Positions 1-7,881 of a DNA stretch of 8,936 nucleotides are shown here, piece after piece. Every line of letters starts with the position of its first letter. Position 1 is the stretch's first letter. The stretch comes from Desulfurococcales archaeon. GTDB lineage: Archaea > Thermoproteota > Thermoprotei_A > Sulfolobales > Desulfurococcaceae. The stretch covers positions 1 to 8,936 of the forward strand of contig JALSQP010000107.1 of NCBI GenBank assembly GCA_026985375.1, written 5' to 3'. Below the pieces are notes generated by a model, which saw only the letters and a list, made by a program, of their open reading frames with translations, was not told where the DNA came from and did not search any database. Made by a program: the position numbers and the translations under genes.

Positions 1-820
1 TTATGCCCTTAATTTGCTGGATGGCATTCTTGATCCTGGAGATTATTTCTTCCTTTGCTTTCAGATGGTATCATACGGTAATCGATTATCATTTCACAAT
101 GATCTGGTATCATAGGAGGGGATTGGGGCTCGCATTTAATGATCGTAGGCGATAATGTAGACCTTCCCAATATATCGTGAACGGGGAATTTATCGAGCGA
201 AGTTTCATAATTATATCGGCCAGAGAGTTTATCGGGTTAAGTGTCAATTCAGGCATAGATGCATGTGCGGATATACCCCTAATAACTATTTTGATAACAG
301 CCCTCCCTCTGTGTCCTCTGTAGACGTTTAATCTTGTTGCTTCACCTAATACTACCAGGTCAGGAGTGATCCTCAGTGTTTCCTCAATTGCTTTGGATAA
401 ACAAACCCCCCTCAGCGATCTCTTCATAAGGCACAAAGACATAGTAGATGTCAGCCGAGGGTTTATTGATCAGTGTAATGCTACTGATCATAGCAGCGAT
501 TGCTCCTTTCATATCGGATGCTCCACGTCCATAAATTCTACCATCAACGACCTTGGGTTCAAAAGGCGGATATATCCATTGCTCCAGATCACCAGGTGGG
601 ACAACATCCATATGTCCTTCAAACACGATCTTTCCATTACCCTCTACTCTAAGAATCCCTATTACGTTACCATAGCTATCTATCTATGAATGCCTTATCT
701 ACACCATTCTTCTCGAGAAAATCCCTGATCGCATATGCCATTTCTCCTTATTTTCCAGAATAGCTTTTAATACTGAATTAATGTTTTGAGCATTTCTATA
801 GGATCGTCATGCATGATCAT
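1..820 (-). pseudogene. Broken M20 family metallopeptidase (ArgE/DapE/CPG2-like), 3' end off the window
   Basis: Read with frame changes, this is a zinc peptidase/deacylase of family M20. Segments in order: N-terminus MIMHDDPIEMLKTLIQY (820-770); GEMAYAIRDFLEKNG in a second frame (about 747-690); then a third frame with [11 protein letters not shown] (metal His and its Asp), GRGASDMKG (bridging Asp), PYEEIAEG (catalytic Glu pair); then VVLGEAT (metal Glu) and the dimerisation-domain motif SAHASMPE; then EMIIDYRMIPSES and EEIISRIKNAIQQIKGI near the left edge. Lesions: frameshift near 767-775, in-frame TAA at 748-750 (GAA to TAA would fit the family), frameshift at the CTAT triplet repeat 676-687, in the six-C run 406-411, at the four-G run 183-186, and near 52-53. 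The catalytic residues visible here are intact, so decay is recent or the sequence contains errors. The last part of the gene, perhaps 100 residues, lies outside the window. The ATG at 818-820 is 20 nt past the SRP RNA 3' end. Identification as M20 is firm; the exact substrate cannot be told. Confidence 0.85.
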
Positions 821-840
821 ACACCGATAGGTGAATATTA

Positions 841-1136
841 GCCCGCGGGCCGTAGCCCCGCTGTGTCTGTACACCGCCCTCCCGTCAGAGCCCTTCCACG
901 CCCATGCTCAACCCCGGTGACCCGTGAACGCTGACGGCCAGGGTTAGGTTGCTCCCTTCCGGGCCTGGCCAGGTTCCCCCGGCTAAGGCGGTTGACCCCC
1001 TCCCTCCAGAGGGGGCTCCGCCACCGCCAGCCCCACGGGGCGGGGTTCATTGCTGGGCGGGGGGTTAACGGGCGCGGTGTACAGACACAGGGTTTTCTGG
1101 CTTCCTATCTGGAAGCCCTGCCTACGGCCCGCGGGC
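841..1136 (-). ncRNA. ffs: Archaeal 7S signal recognition particle RNA
   Basis: This RNA is the scaffold of the signal recognition particle, which binds SRP54 and SRP19 and targets ribosomes making membrane or secreted proteins to the translocon. Read on the minus strand, the ends GCCCGCGGGCCGUAG and CUACGGCCCGCGGGC pair as helix 1, which archaeal SRP RNAs have. A 17-bp perfect inverted repeat (861-877 with 1074-1090) forms helix 5. The universal helix 8 signature, GGCCAGGCCC followed by the GGAA loop and GGGAGCAACC, sits at 947-970. The 296-nt length matches the usual archaeal length of about 300 nt, and the very high GC content against AT-rich surroundings fits a structured RNA from a hyperthermophile. 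Short reading frames over this stretch on both strands are artefacts of the GC-rich sequence. The ends are set by the helix 1 palindrome and could differ by a few bases. Confidence 0.97.
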
Positions 1137-1157
1137 ATTTAGAGATATGGGTTATGG

Positions 1158-1174
1158 GATTTTATAAAGAATTT
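1158..1174 (-). promoter_or_regulatory. BRE/TATA promoter of the SRP RNA
   Basis: On the minus strand the sequence GAAATTC followed by TTTATAAAATC reads as a TFB-recognition element and a TATA box. The TATA centre is about 27 nt before the first base of SRP RNA helix 1, the standard archaeal spacing. The element starts right at the TGA stop of the M50 protease gene (1174-1176), so the RNA can be transcribed independently of that gene. Confidence 0.75.
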
Positions 1175-2247
1175 CAGGGAGTCAGCGCTAGTACTAGTAT
1201 TAGAAGCGTTAGAATGTTGATAACGTGTGAAACTGTTTTGTTCCTTATCATCTCGTACACTATCCTGCCTCCGTCGGTAATGAATAAGGGCGCAATATTG
1301 ATTATTCCCAAGCTCATATTAACTAAATATATCCATTGTGTTAGTCCAACTATGAATTCTGCCATATTAATGCCCACTAATTTAATGAGCCATAGGCTCG
1401 GAGATGCTTGAAGATATACACCAAGTAGATGTGTAGACGCCGGCTTTAGGAATGATATGTTAACTAAACTATTGTTTTGCGGAATATATACCGTCAGTAT
1501 AAGTCGTATTGTTTTATTAAGACTTAAATATGAGTGCAAAGCCTTGAGTGTTGCTTGGATCCCATTAATTTTTAGGATAATGTATCCAGGCTTCAATCCT
1601 ATGTGTTCGGCTAGACTGTTCTCTACAACATTAGTTATAATATAACCATAGGATGAAACCAGGGGGATGAGCAAAACCATGAGAAGTAGTGCCAATGCTA
1701 TATTGCTTGCAGGCCCCGCCGACAAAGTGAGTATCCGCGCTTTTTTCGTGGCCTTAGGAAAAATTTCTTCGTCTATCTCGGTAAATGCTATCGGTACAAA
1801 TAATATTATGGCGAATCCTAATCCCTTAATAGGAATGCCATGACTTCTGGCAACATAGGCATGGGCAAACTCGTGAACTGCCGCCGCTATAACAACTGCG
1901 ATTGTGAAGTATAGGAGAAAAATCCCTGTAATGTTTATTCCAGGTACCAATAGTTGTACCGTAACCCCCGTCTTTAGTACACCCAGTTTGGAGACTAGTG
2001 ACATTATCATTGCTGAATAAAACATGTATATACCGATTAACGCTAATGGTATGGACACGTATGATATCTTACTGATAAGGGGAGATGGCTTAACATCACA
2101 TGGCTTCTTATAAATAAGCACAACTCCATAGTATAGTTTTATCCCTCTTGAAACAAACCATTCTTTTCTAGAAATATAGGTGATATTTACTAAAGCCCAA
2201 AAACTAATGAGAGCCAGCACGAAGTTATAGATACTACTAATATCCAT
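1174..2247 (-). CDS. M50 family (site-2-protease-like) membrane zinc metalloprotease
   Basis: Predicted intramembrane protease that cleaves substrates within or near the membrane. Counting from the GTG at 2256, HEFAH at 128-132 supplies two zinc-binding histidines and the catalytic glutamate, inside a hydrophobic helix beginning near 110. The second family motif, NIAPLFITDGG (320-330), supplies the third zinc ligand (Asp328). About six hydrophobic segments are visible (near 10-28, 63-90, 108-135, 175-200, 290-320, 343-358). Residues about 205-285 resemble a PDZ domain (SLAEHIGLKPGYIILKINGI). The 357-360 aa length is normal for the family. The ORF is open from GTG 2256, but I prefer ATG 2245-2247 because GGGTG at 2254-2258 lies 6 nt upstream as a ribosome-binding site. 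Its stop abuts the SRP RNA promoter. The substrate is unknown; archaeal members of this subfamily are mostly uncharacterised. Confidence 0.92.
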   Translation of the reverse strand: MDISSIYNFVLALISFWALVNITYISRKEWFVSRGIKLYYGVVLIYKKPCDVKPSPLISKISYVSIPLALIGIYMFYSAMIMSLVSKLGVLKTGVTVQLLVPGINITGIFLLYFTIAVVIAAAVHEFAHAYVARSHGIPIKGLGFAIILFVPIAFTEIDEEIFPKATKKARILTLSAGPASNIALALLLMVLLIPLVSSYGYIITNVVENSLAEHIGLKPGYIILKINGIQATLKALHSYLSLNKTIRLILTVYIPQNNSLVNISFLKPASTHLLGVYLQASPSLWLIKLVGINMAEFIVGLTQWIYLVNMSLGIINIAPLFITDGGRIVYEMIRNKTVSHVINILTLLILVLALTP

Positions 2248-2253
2248 ATCACA

Positions 2254-2258
2254 CACCC
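2254..2258 (-). promoter_or_regulatory. Ribosome-binding site GGGTG deciding the M50 protease start
   Basis: GGGTG lies 6 nt before ATG 2245-2247 and overlaps the alternative GTG start at 2254-2256. It therefore favours the ATG. The same GGTG-type motif appears before the polymerase and DnaG genes. Confidence 0.5.
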
Positions 2259-2312
2259 AAATATTCGTCTACCAACTTTAATCTACTAAGCTGGAAGCAC
2301 ATTAATTAATAG

Positions 2313-3050
2313 ATGGGAAAAGAATTGCCTCGAACAAAAATAAAGAAAACACCAGAATATATTGAAGTAATCTACGATGACAAGCACTGGGAGATACTAG
2401 CTACGCTGAGGAATAAAGCAATCGATATTCTTAGGGGCCTAGCCCGGTATGGAATCAATGCTATAGTTCATGGTAGTCTTGCAAGAGGCGATGTACATGG
2501 TAAAAGCGACATCGATATATTCATACCATATACTCTGCCTAGCTACAAGGTAGAATTAGCAATAGAATCTATGGGACTAGAACCTGCGAACAGATACATA
2601 GTGGTAGCAACCCCATCTAGCACGCCGAAAGCTTATATTGCGCTAGATCCTAACGATAGGATCATGCTTAGCTTTCCATTAGCTAAACTAAGCCCTAGAG
2701 AGTACGAGTTCTATATTTTCGGTGGTCTCCTAGATCTTAAGGGCCTTATCGAGAATAAGAGAGTGCCCGGCGTGGATAAAAGGCTAGTGTTTATTGAGCC
2801 TACTAGCAAGGGACATCGAGAATCACCCGTCATAGGTAATGAAAACATCATCGCCAAAAAATTAGATATAAGTGTTGAGACTGTACTGGAGCGTGTTTAT
2901 GTGCTTAGCAGAAGAGACAAAATAGGTAGAACCGGTGTCTTCATAAAATATTATTTGGGTAGAGACGAGAGTTTCGAAGAGGCACTCAACAAGATAGCCA
3001 AACAGTACCCACATATCCGTAGAAAACTTTACGGAAGTGGATTGTTCTAA
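2313..3050 (+). CDS. Predicted nucleotidyltransferase of the Pol beta (minimal NTase) superfamily
   Basis: A 245-aa protein whose residues 50-71 carry the nucleotidyltransferase signature: GSLARG (54-59) followed by SDID (65-68), giving the helix-turn with Gly-Ser and the two metal-binding aspartates D66 and D68. A third carboxylate may be D112 or D115 (ALDPND), but that is uncertain. The C-terminal ~60 residues (from about 182) are helical and basic, with no domain I can name. The length and archaeal context fit a conserved archaeal group of predicted nucleotidyltransferases (COG1665-like, from memory). The substrate (RNA, protein or small molecule) is not known. The gene diverges from the M50 protease across a short AT-rich gap that must hold both promoters. 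Its stop is 1 nt from the Pelota stop. No HEPN-type partner lies next to it, so a toxin-antitoxin role has no support. The ATG sits about 35 nt after the TATA-like CTTTAATC, giving a short or absent leader. Confidence 0.85.
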   Translation: MGKELPRTKIKKTPEYIEVIYDDKHWEILATLRNKAIDILRGLARYGINAIVHGSLARGDVHGKSDIDIFIPYTLPSYKVELAIESMGLEPANRYIVVATPSSTPKAYIALDPNDRIMLSFPLAKLSPREYEFYIFGGLLDLKGLIENKRVPGVDKRLVFIEPTSKGHRESPVIGNENIIAKKLDISVETVLERVYVLSRRDKIGRTGVFIKYYLGRDESFEEALNKIAKQYPHIRRKLYGSGLF

Positions 3051-3051
3051 A

Positions 3052-4116
3052 CTAACTGATCGGAAATCTCAATATTGCAATAATACCTCCAAGCCCCTCA
3101 AGCTCGTAATAGATAGGTGATTCTCTTGGAACAACAATTATTTCTGCCCCCCTCCTATATGCTTCTTCTAGGATTTTATCTATATGTCTCCGCTCATGCT
3201 CATCGCAAGTCCGTAATAATTCCTCTGAAACGACTATTTTATCGACAGCGTTCAACATAACGGCGCGTTCAACATCATCAACACCATAGGCAACCATCTT
3301 ATCATTAGTCATCAATAACTTTCTAAATTCAGCCAAGACTTCTTGTGCCCTCATAAGGCTAGCTTCTTTCAATGCTTTCTTAACACTATCCCTACGCATC
3401 AGTTCCTTAATGCCCGGCCTACCGCCCATAGATACATTATCGCTAATTACTATTGTGTTCCCAACCCTTTCCTTAATAATTGATGCCAACTTCCGTCTTA
3501 GCATACTTGGGCTACCTATTATGACGGAGCGAGCACCATATCTAGAGACATAGTCCGCAATTATCTTACCGATCTCGACTAAGAACCTGTCAAGTATCTT
3601 GTCGAAATCAACCGGCTCGTTCTTACCGGGAAGTCTCAATGCCTCCTCATATAAAGTCTTAACGCCTTGCTCGGACATGAGAGCTATAGCAACATCGTCA
3701 TAATCAATAGCTACCAAAAGGATCCTAGGCCTTCTCTCTAAGGCTTTCTCAAGCCTTTTTAGCACATGTGCGGGCCAACGTTCCTTCTGGATTATTATAG
3801 GTTTTCCTGGCCCAACATTTATTGTATGATAATGTCCCCTAACACCGAACCTTTCTGGGCCTTTAACCACAATTCCACGTATTCTTAGTCTATCGGTAAA
3901 AGGCTGAAACTCTAGTGCTTTCACCCTTATGGTCAGCGTCATTGGTATACGTCGACTGTTGCCCCCCTCGACTTTCACGTCTCTGGTAGTCTGTGCTGTA
4001 ATATGATCGTCTGGCATTATTATATTATAGAGTAGCCATATATCATCCTGATCCTCGGGTACTAGCTTGACTATTCCTTTCCTTAAATCTTTCTCTAATA
4101 TCTTCAAAGCCCTCAC
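3052..4116 (-). CDS. pelA: Pelota (Dom34/aPelota) mRNA surveillance and ribosome rescue factor
   Basis: Archaeal Pelota enters the A site of stalled ribosomes with aEF1-alpha and, with ABCE1, splits them; it resembles release factor aRF1 but lacks the GGQ loop. Three domains fit: an Sm-like N-terminal domain (about 1-125, starting MRALKILEKDLRKG, with LVPEDQDDIWLLYN), a central domain (about 130-262, with LLVAIDYDDVAIALM at 133-147 and the SMGGRPGIKEL stretch at 229-239), and an eL30-like C-terminal domain (about 265-354, with AYGVDDVERAV and the family's terminal GLGGIIAILRF). I see no GGQ motif, as expected. The length of 354 aa is normal. The start is GTG at 4114-4116, giving an N-terminus in family register; there is no GGTG-type site just upstream, so the transcript is probably leaderless. 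It is convergent with the nucleotidyltransferase and divergent from the DNA polymerase. Confidence 0.96.
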   Translation of the reverse strand: MRALKILEKDLRKGIVKLVPEDQDDIWLLYNIIMPDDHITAQTTRDVKVEGGNSRRIPMTLTIRVKALEFQPFTDRLRIRGIVVKGPERFGVRGHYHTINVGPGKPIIIQKERWPAHVLKRLEKALERRPRILLVAIDYDDVAIALMSEQGVKTLYEEALRLPGKNEPVDFDKILDRFLVEIGKIIADYVSRYGARSVIIGSPSMLRRKLASIIKERVGNTIVISDNVSMGGRPGIKELMRRDSVKKALKEASLMRAQEVLAEFRKLLMTNDKMVAYGVDDVERAVMLNAVDKIVVSEELLRTCDEHERRHIDKILEEAYRRGAEIIVVPRESPIYYELEGLGGIIAILRFPIS

Positions 4117-4164
4117 TCAGGAGGAATTAATAGTTATCTAACTCTATTAATATAGATGAATTAT

Positions 4165-4169
4165 GGGTG
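4165..4169 (+). promoter_or_regulatory. Ribosome-binding site GGGTG before the polymerase ATG at 4175
   Basis: GGGTG lies 5 nt before ATG 4175, overlapping the end of the alternative ATG 4163-4165. It suggests that the protein starts MIIEFYFLD rather than MGVYMIIEF. A leaderless transcript using ATG 4163 is not excluded. Confidence 0.4.
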
Positions 4170-4174
4170 TTTAC

Positions 4175-6571
4175 ATGATTATAGAATTCTATTTCCTTGA
4201 CAATACCTACGAGGTTGTCGGTGCGGAACCCCACATAATCATATGGGGGATAACTCGGGATGGAAAAAGAATTCTACTGCGAGATAAGAGGTTTAGGCCG
4301 TACTTTTATGCTATCCTCGAGGAGGGCACGGATGTAGAACGAATTATTCGAGAAATAAAGTCCTTATCAGATCCACGTTCACCAATAATAGATATCTCCC
4401 TTACGGAAAAGCAATATTTTGGAAAGCCTGTGCGGGCTCTCAGAATAACCACTATGATCCCGGAGAGTGTTAGAAGGTATAGAGAAAAGATTAGGAAAAT
4501 AAAGGGAATTAGGGATGTTGTTGAAGCGGACATAAGGTTTAGTATGAGATATATAATCGATCATGATCTCCGACCTTGCGGGTGGCATAAAGCCGAAGTC
4601 AGGAAGATCCCTAAAAAGCCGGGGCACCGTGTTGACGAGGAATATGAAATAGTCGGGAATATAGAGTCGCTCAACGATACAACACCGCCTAAGGGTCTAA
4701 GGTATGTGGCATTTGATATAGAGGTTTATACGAAAAGTGGCACTCCTAAACCTGAAAAAGATCCTGTGATAATAATCGGTGTTAAGGATACTGATAATGG
4801 TTTCAAACAGTTTTTAGCCGATGATAAAGATGATCGTGGGGCTATAAATAGTTTTATTGACTATATTAAAACATATGATCCTGACATAATTGTTGGCTAT
4901 AATAGTAATGGCTTCGATTGGCCATATCTGATCGAGAGAACTAAGAAGATAGGTTTACGCCTAGATGTGTCAAGACGAGTAGGAGTGGTTCCAAGGACGA
5001 GTACATATGGACATATCTCCGTTCCCGGCCGTTTGAACGTGGATCTGTATGATTATGCTGAAGAAATACCTGAGGTAAAGATTAAGTCTTTGGAGAATAT
5101 TGCCGACTATTTAGGCGTTATGAAGAAAAGTGAGAGAATACTAATAGATTATCTGGATATGCCGAAGTACTGGGATGATCCGAAACTCAGACCTCTTCTC
5201 CTTAGATACAATAAAGAGGATGTTGAGGCAACTTTTGGTCTAATGGAGAAATTTGTTCCGTTCGGTATGCAACTAGCGAATTTGACAGGATTACCCTTGG
5301 ACCAAGTCGGAACAGCCAGTGTCGGATTCAGGCTAGAATGGTATCTAATAAGAGAAGCATATAGATACAATGAGCTAGTACCCAATAGGATCGAGAGACC
5401 ATACGAGTCTTATCGCGGTGCAGTGGTTCTTAAGCCAGTAAAAGGAATACATGAGAATATCGCGGTACTTGACTTCTCAAGCATGTACCCCAGCATCATG
5501 AAAAAATATAATGTTGGTCCGGACACCATAGTTAGAGACGAAATATGCGATCCTGAAAAACACTATGTAGCACCAGAAGTAGGTCACTGTTTCAGAAAGG
5601 AACCTGAAGGATTCTTTAGGAAAGTACTGTCAACGCTTTTGAAGCTTAGGAAATCGATTAAGGAGGAAATGAAGAAGTGTCCTCCGGATAGCTATGAGTA
5701 TAGATTATTGAATGAGAGACAGAAAGCAGTTAAGATTCTCGCTAATGCTACTTATGGCTATATGGGCTGGGTCGGTGCAAGATGGTATTGTAAAGAGTGC
5801 GCAGAGGCTGTGACGGCTTGGGGACGCCAGACCATACGTTATGCTATTAAGATCGCTGAATCGCTCGGCCTTAAGGTAATATATGGAGATACCGATTCAC
5901 TATTTGTTACCTATGACAGGGAGAAAATCGAAGAACTGATAAGGCGAATCAGGGAGGAGCTCGGCCTAGACATTAAGATCGACAAGATCTATAAATGCAT
6001 ATTCTTCACCGAGGCAAAGAAAAGATATGCGGGCTTATTGACCGATGGGAGAATCGACATTGTTGGCTTTGAAGCCGTCAGAGGTGATTGGGCGGAGATC
6101 GCAAAGGAAGTACAGGAGAAGATCACAGAGATATTGTTGAAGGAGAGAAGTACCGAGAAAGCAATAGAATACGTGAGAAAAATAATCGTGGATCTTAAAC
6201 AGGGTAAAGTACCTCTCAACAAACTCATCATCTGGAAAACACTTTCTAAGAAGCCTGAAGAATATAGTGTTGATGCACCACATGTTGTTGCTGCGAGAAA
6301 GCTAATGCGGCTAGGTTTAAAGCTGTCGATTGGCGACAAAGTGGGCTACATTGTAGTTAAGGGTAGTGGTAAGATCTCGAGTCGAGCAGAGCCATATGTC
6401 TTAGTCAAGGATACCAAGGTTATTGATACAGGATATTATATTGATCACCAGATAATTCCCGCAGCAATGAGGATTCTAGGCTATTTCGGTGTCTCTGAAA
6501 CGCAACTGAAAATGGCTGTCCGGACAGCCGGGCAAAAAAGCCTATTCGATTTTTTCGGCGGTAAAAAATAA
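4175..6571 (+). CDS. polB: Family B replicative DNA polymerase (PolB, probably PolB3 type)
   Basis: DNA-directed DNA polymerase with 3'-5' proofreading. Counting from ATG 4163 (802 aa), the exonuclease motifs are FDIEVY with D185/E187 (Exo I), YNSNGFDWPYL (Exo II) and YNKEDVEATFG (Exo III). Polymerase motif A is LDFSSMYPSIM (D437), motif B is RQKAVKILANATYGYMGW, motif C is YGDTDS (D576, D578), followed by KKRYAGL. The finger sequence ARWYCKECAEAVTAWGR closely resembles Pfu-type enzymes, hence PolB3 rather than the longer PolB1. All catalytic acids are present and no intein interrupts the motifs. The C-terminus QKSLFDFF (791-798) is a PIP box for binding the PCNA clamp. Two starts are possible: ATG 4163, or ATG 4175 with GGGTG (4165-4169) 5 nt upstream; I list the second because it has a ribosome-binding site. 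AT-rich TATA candidates lie at 4124-4135 and 4146-4154. The gene is convergent with dnaG. Confidence 0.97.
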   Translation: MIIEFYFLDNTYEVVGAEPHIIIWGITRDGKRILLRDKRFRPYFYAILEEGTDVERIIREIKSLSDPRSPIIDISLTEKQYFGKPVRALRITTMIPESVRRYREKIRKIKGIRDVVEADIRFSMRYIIDHDLRPCGWHKAEVRKIPKKPGHRVDEEYEIVGNIESLNDTTPPKGLRYVAFDIEVYTKSGTPKPEKDPVIIIGVKDTDNGFKQFLADDKDDRGAINSFIDYIKTYDPDIIVGYNSNGFDWPYLIERTKKIGLRLDVSRRVGVVPRTSTYGHISVPGRLNVDLYDYAEEIPEVKIKSLENIADYLGVMKKSERILIDYLDMPKYWDDPKLRPLLLRYNKEDVEATFGLMEKFVPFGMQLANLTGLPLDQVGTASVGFRLEWYLIREAYRYNELVPNRIERPYESYRGAVVLKPVKGIHENIAVLDFSSMYPSIMKKYNVGPDTIVRDEICDPEKHYVAPEVGHCFRKEPEGFFRKVLSTLLKLRKSIKEEMKKCPPDSYEYRLLNERQKAVKILANATYGYMGWVGARWYCKECAEAVTAWGRQTIRYAIKIAESLGLKVIYGDTDSLFVTYDREKIEELIRRIREELGLDIKIDKIYKCIFFTEAKKRYAGLLTDGRIDIVGFEAVRGDWAEIAKEVQEKITEILLKERSTEKAIEYVRKIIVDLKQGKVPLNKLIIWKTLSKKPEEYSVDAPHVVAARKLMRLGLKLSIGDKVGYIVVKGSGKISSRAEPYVLVKDTKVIDTGYYIDHQIIPAAMRILGYFGVSETQLKMAVRTAGQKSLFDFFGGKK

Positions 6572-6578
6572 CATTGTG

Positions 6579-7877
6579 CTACAATAGGTCGTTGAATGTA
6601 AGAATTATTACATCTTGGGGTTTTTCATTAATCTTTCCCATTTTAGCGCCTATTAATAGTTTAACTTTCTTAGCACCTGCTTTTTCAACGAGTCTCTGTG
6701 TAACGATACCATCAAATACTATAGCATAAACAGCACCTTCGTCTAGCTCATCAAGTACGTTGACCAGGTCTCTAACAGGTATTCTCTTGAATGGTTTCCA
6801 GTCATCAGTATAAAGTATTGCCTCGAGCGTCCCTAGAAGCGACTTAATGTCCGATCTGATGTTCTTCGGTATACTGATAACTTCTTCGACAACCTGTCTT
6901 GTTTCGGTCTTTTCTTTTTCAACGGGTTTTTCCTCTTTTTCCTTGACCGTCTCTTCAACTAACTGGGGCTTCGGAGCCTGTTTCTTAAGAGGCTGAGAGG
7001 CTACTTGTCTGCTTAGACGTTCTTGTACTTGTAGGAGATATTGCCCTTCCTTACTTCCAGCCGCTATAAGATCCTCTAGGTACTTCTTGGTAGGAATAGC
7101 CTTTGATAGTGCTTCTTTGATTTCTCTCCCAGTCAGCTCTTCAACCTCCTTCCCAGGAGGAGCTCTTGCTATTTTATCTACCTTTATGCTTCGTAGTATT
7201 TCTTTTAATATCAAGTCGCCACCATGATCTCCGTCCAGGAAGGCTATCACCTTTTTCTTCTTAGCGAGGCTGGATATTGTTTCTGGAACTTTTCTTGCAC
7301 CGCCCAGAGCGATTGTGTTGGTTATACCATATCTGAGTAGATTAATTACGTCGGCACGTCCTTCTACGAGTATTATTGTATCGCTTCGCTCAACATCCGG
7401 TCCTGCCGGTAGTCCTTCTGATCCATATTTTATCGGCTCAGGCGTCTTCATTGCTTGTTGTATTTCAAGCAGTATTTCTTTAAGGTCTGGCGATTTATTG
7501 CGTGACCACATTCTCAATATTTCTTTGGCACGTTCAACAATGCGTTTAATCTTCTCCATCCTGACATCGATAATGTCGACTACTTGTATTTTTGCATTGT
7601 AGGGACCCACCCTCTCAACACTTTCTATCATGGCGGCTATTAATGCTGTCTCTATCCGGTCAAGATTACTCGGTATTATTATCTCGCCAATGGTCTTGCC
7701 ATTATATGTGCGTGTGTTTACCTGGATCCTCCCGATTCTCCCCTTGTCCTGCAGTGCTCTCAAATCGAACTGCTCGCCCAGTAAGCCTTCGGTTTGACCG
7801 AATATCGCTCCTATGATATCATGTTTTTCCACTACGCCGTTAACTTCGACTTTCGCTTTTATCAAGTACTTGGTCAA
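6579..7877 (-). CDS. dnaG: Archaeal DnaG, Toprim-domain primase / exosome-associated protein
   Basis: Archaeal DnaG carries a bacterial-primase-like Toprim core; in Sulfolobus it shows primer synthesis and is also a subunit of the RNA exosome, where it aids poly(A) recognition. Counting from GTG 7886, the N-terminal region has the family hallmark EKHDIIGAIFGQTEGLLG (20-37). The Toprim domain (about 168-245) has the glutamate in LVEGRADV (E175) and the metal triad DGDHGGD (D218, D220, D224). A Lys/Glu/Pro-rich, probably disordered linker runs from about 297 to 336, followed by a conserved C-terminal domain (about 340-435). The length is normal. Three in-frame starts exist: GTG 7886, ATG 7883 and TTG 7877. 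I prefer TTG because GGGTGAT (7882-7888) is a strong archaeal ribosome-binding site upstream of it and the resulting MTKYLIKAKVEV fits the family N-terminus. The gene is convergent with polB, 7 nt between stops. Confidence 0.95.
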   Translation of the reverse strand: MTKYLIKAKVEVNGVVEKHDIIGAIFGQTEGLLGEQFDLRALQDKGRIGRIQVNTRTYNGKTIGEIIIPSNLDRIETALIAAMIESVERVGPYNAKIQVVDIIDVRMEKIKRIVERAKEILRMWSRNKSPDLKEILLEIQQAMKTPEPIKYGSEGLPAGPDVERSDTIILVEGRADVINLLRYGITNTIALGGARKVPETISSLAKKKKVIAFLDGDHGGDLILKEILRSIKVDKIARAPPGKEVEELTGREIKEALSKAIPTKKYLEDLIAAGSKEGQYLLQVQERLSRQVASQPLKKQAPKPQLVEETVKEKEEKPVEKEKTETRQVVEEVISIPKNIRSDIKSLLGTLEAILYTDDWKPFKRIPVRDLVNVLDELDEGAVYAIVFDGIVTQRLVEKAGAKKVKLLIGAKMGKINEKPQDVIILTFNDLL

Positions 7878-7881
7878 TATC

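Noticed and set aside
676..687. Phase-variable switch controlling the M20 gene
   Set aside because: At least four other frameshifts and a stop codon break the gene, so changing the repeat alone could not restore it.
838..1411. Open frames on both strands across the GC-rich block (838-1050 minus, 992-1411 plus)
   Set aside because: They overlap the SRP RNA or antisense of the M50 gene, are low-complexity Arg/Gly/Pro-rich translations, and match no family.
2313..3050. MNT antitoxin of a HEPN/MNT toxin-antitoxin pair
   Set aside because: The protein is much longer than MNT antitoxins and no HEPN gene lies beside it.
4175..6571. Intein in the DNA polymerase, common in archaeal PolB
   Set aside because: Motifs A, B and C are continuous and total length is normal.
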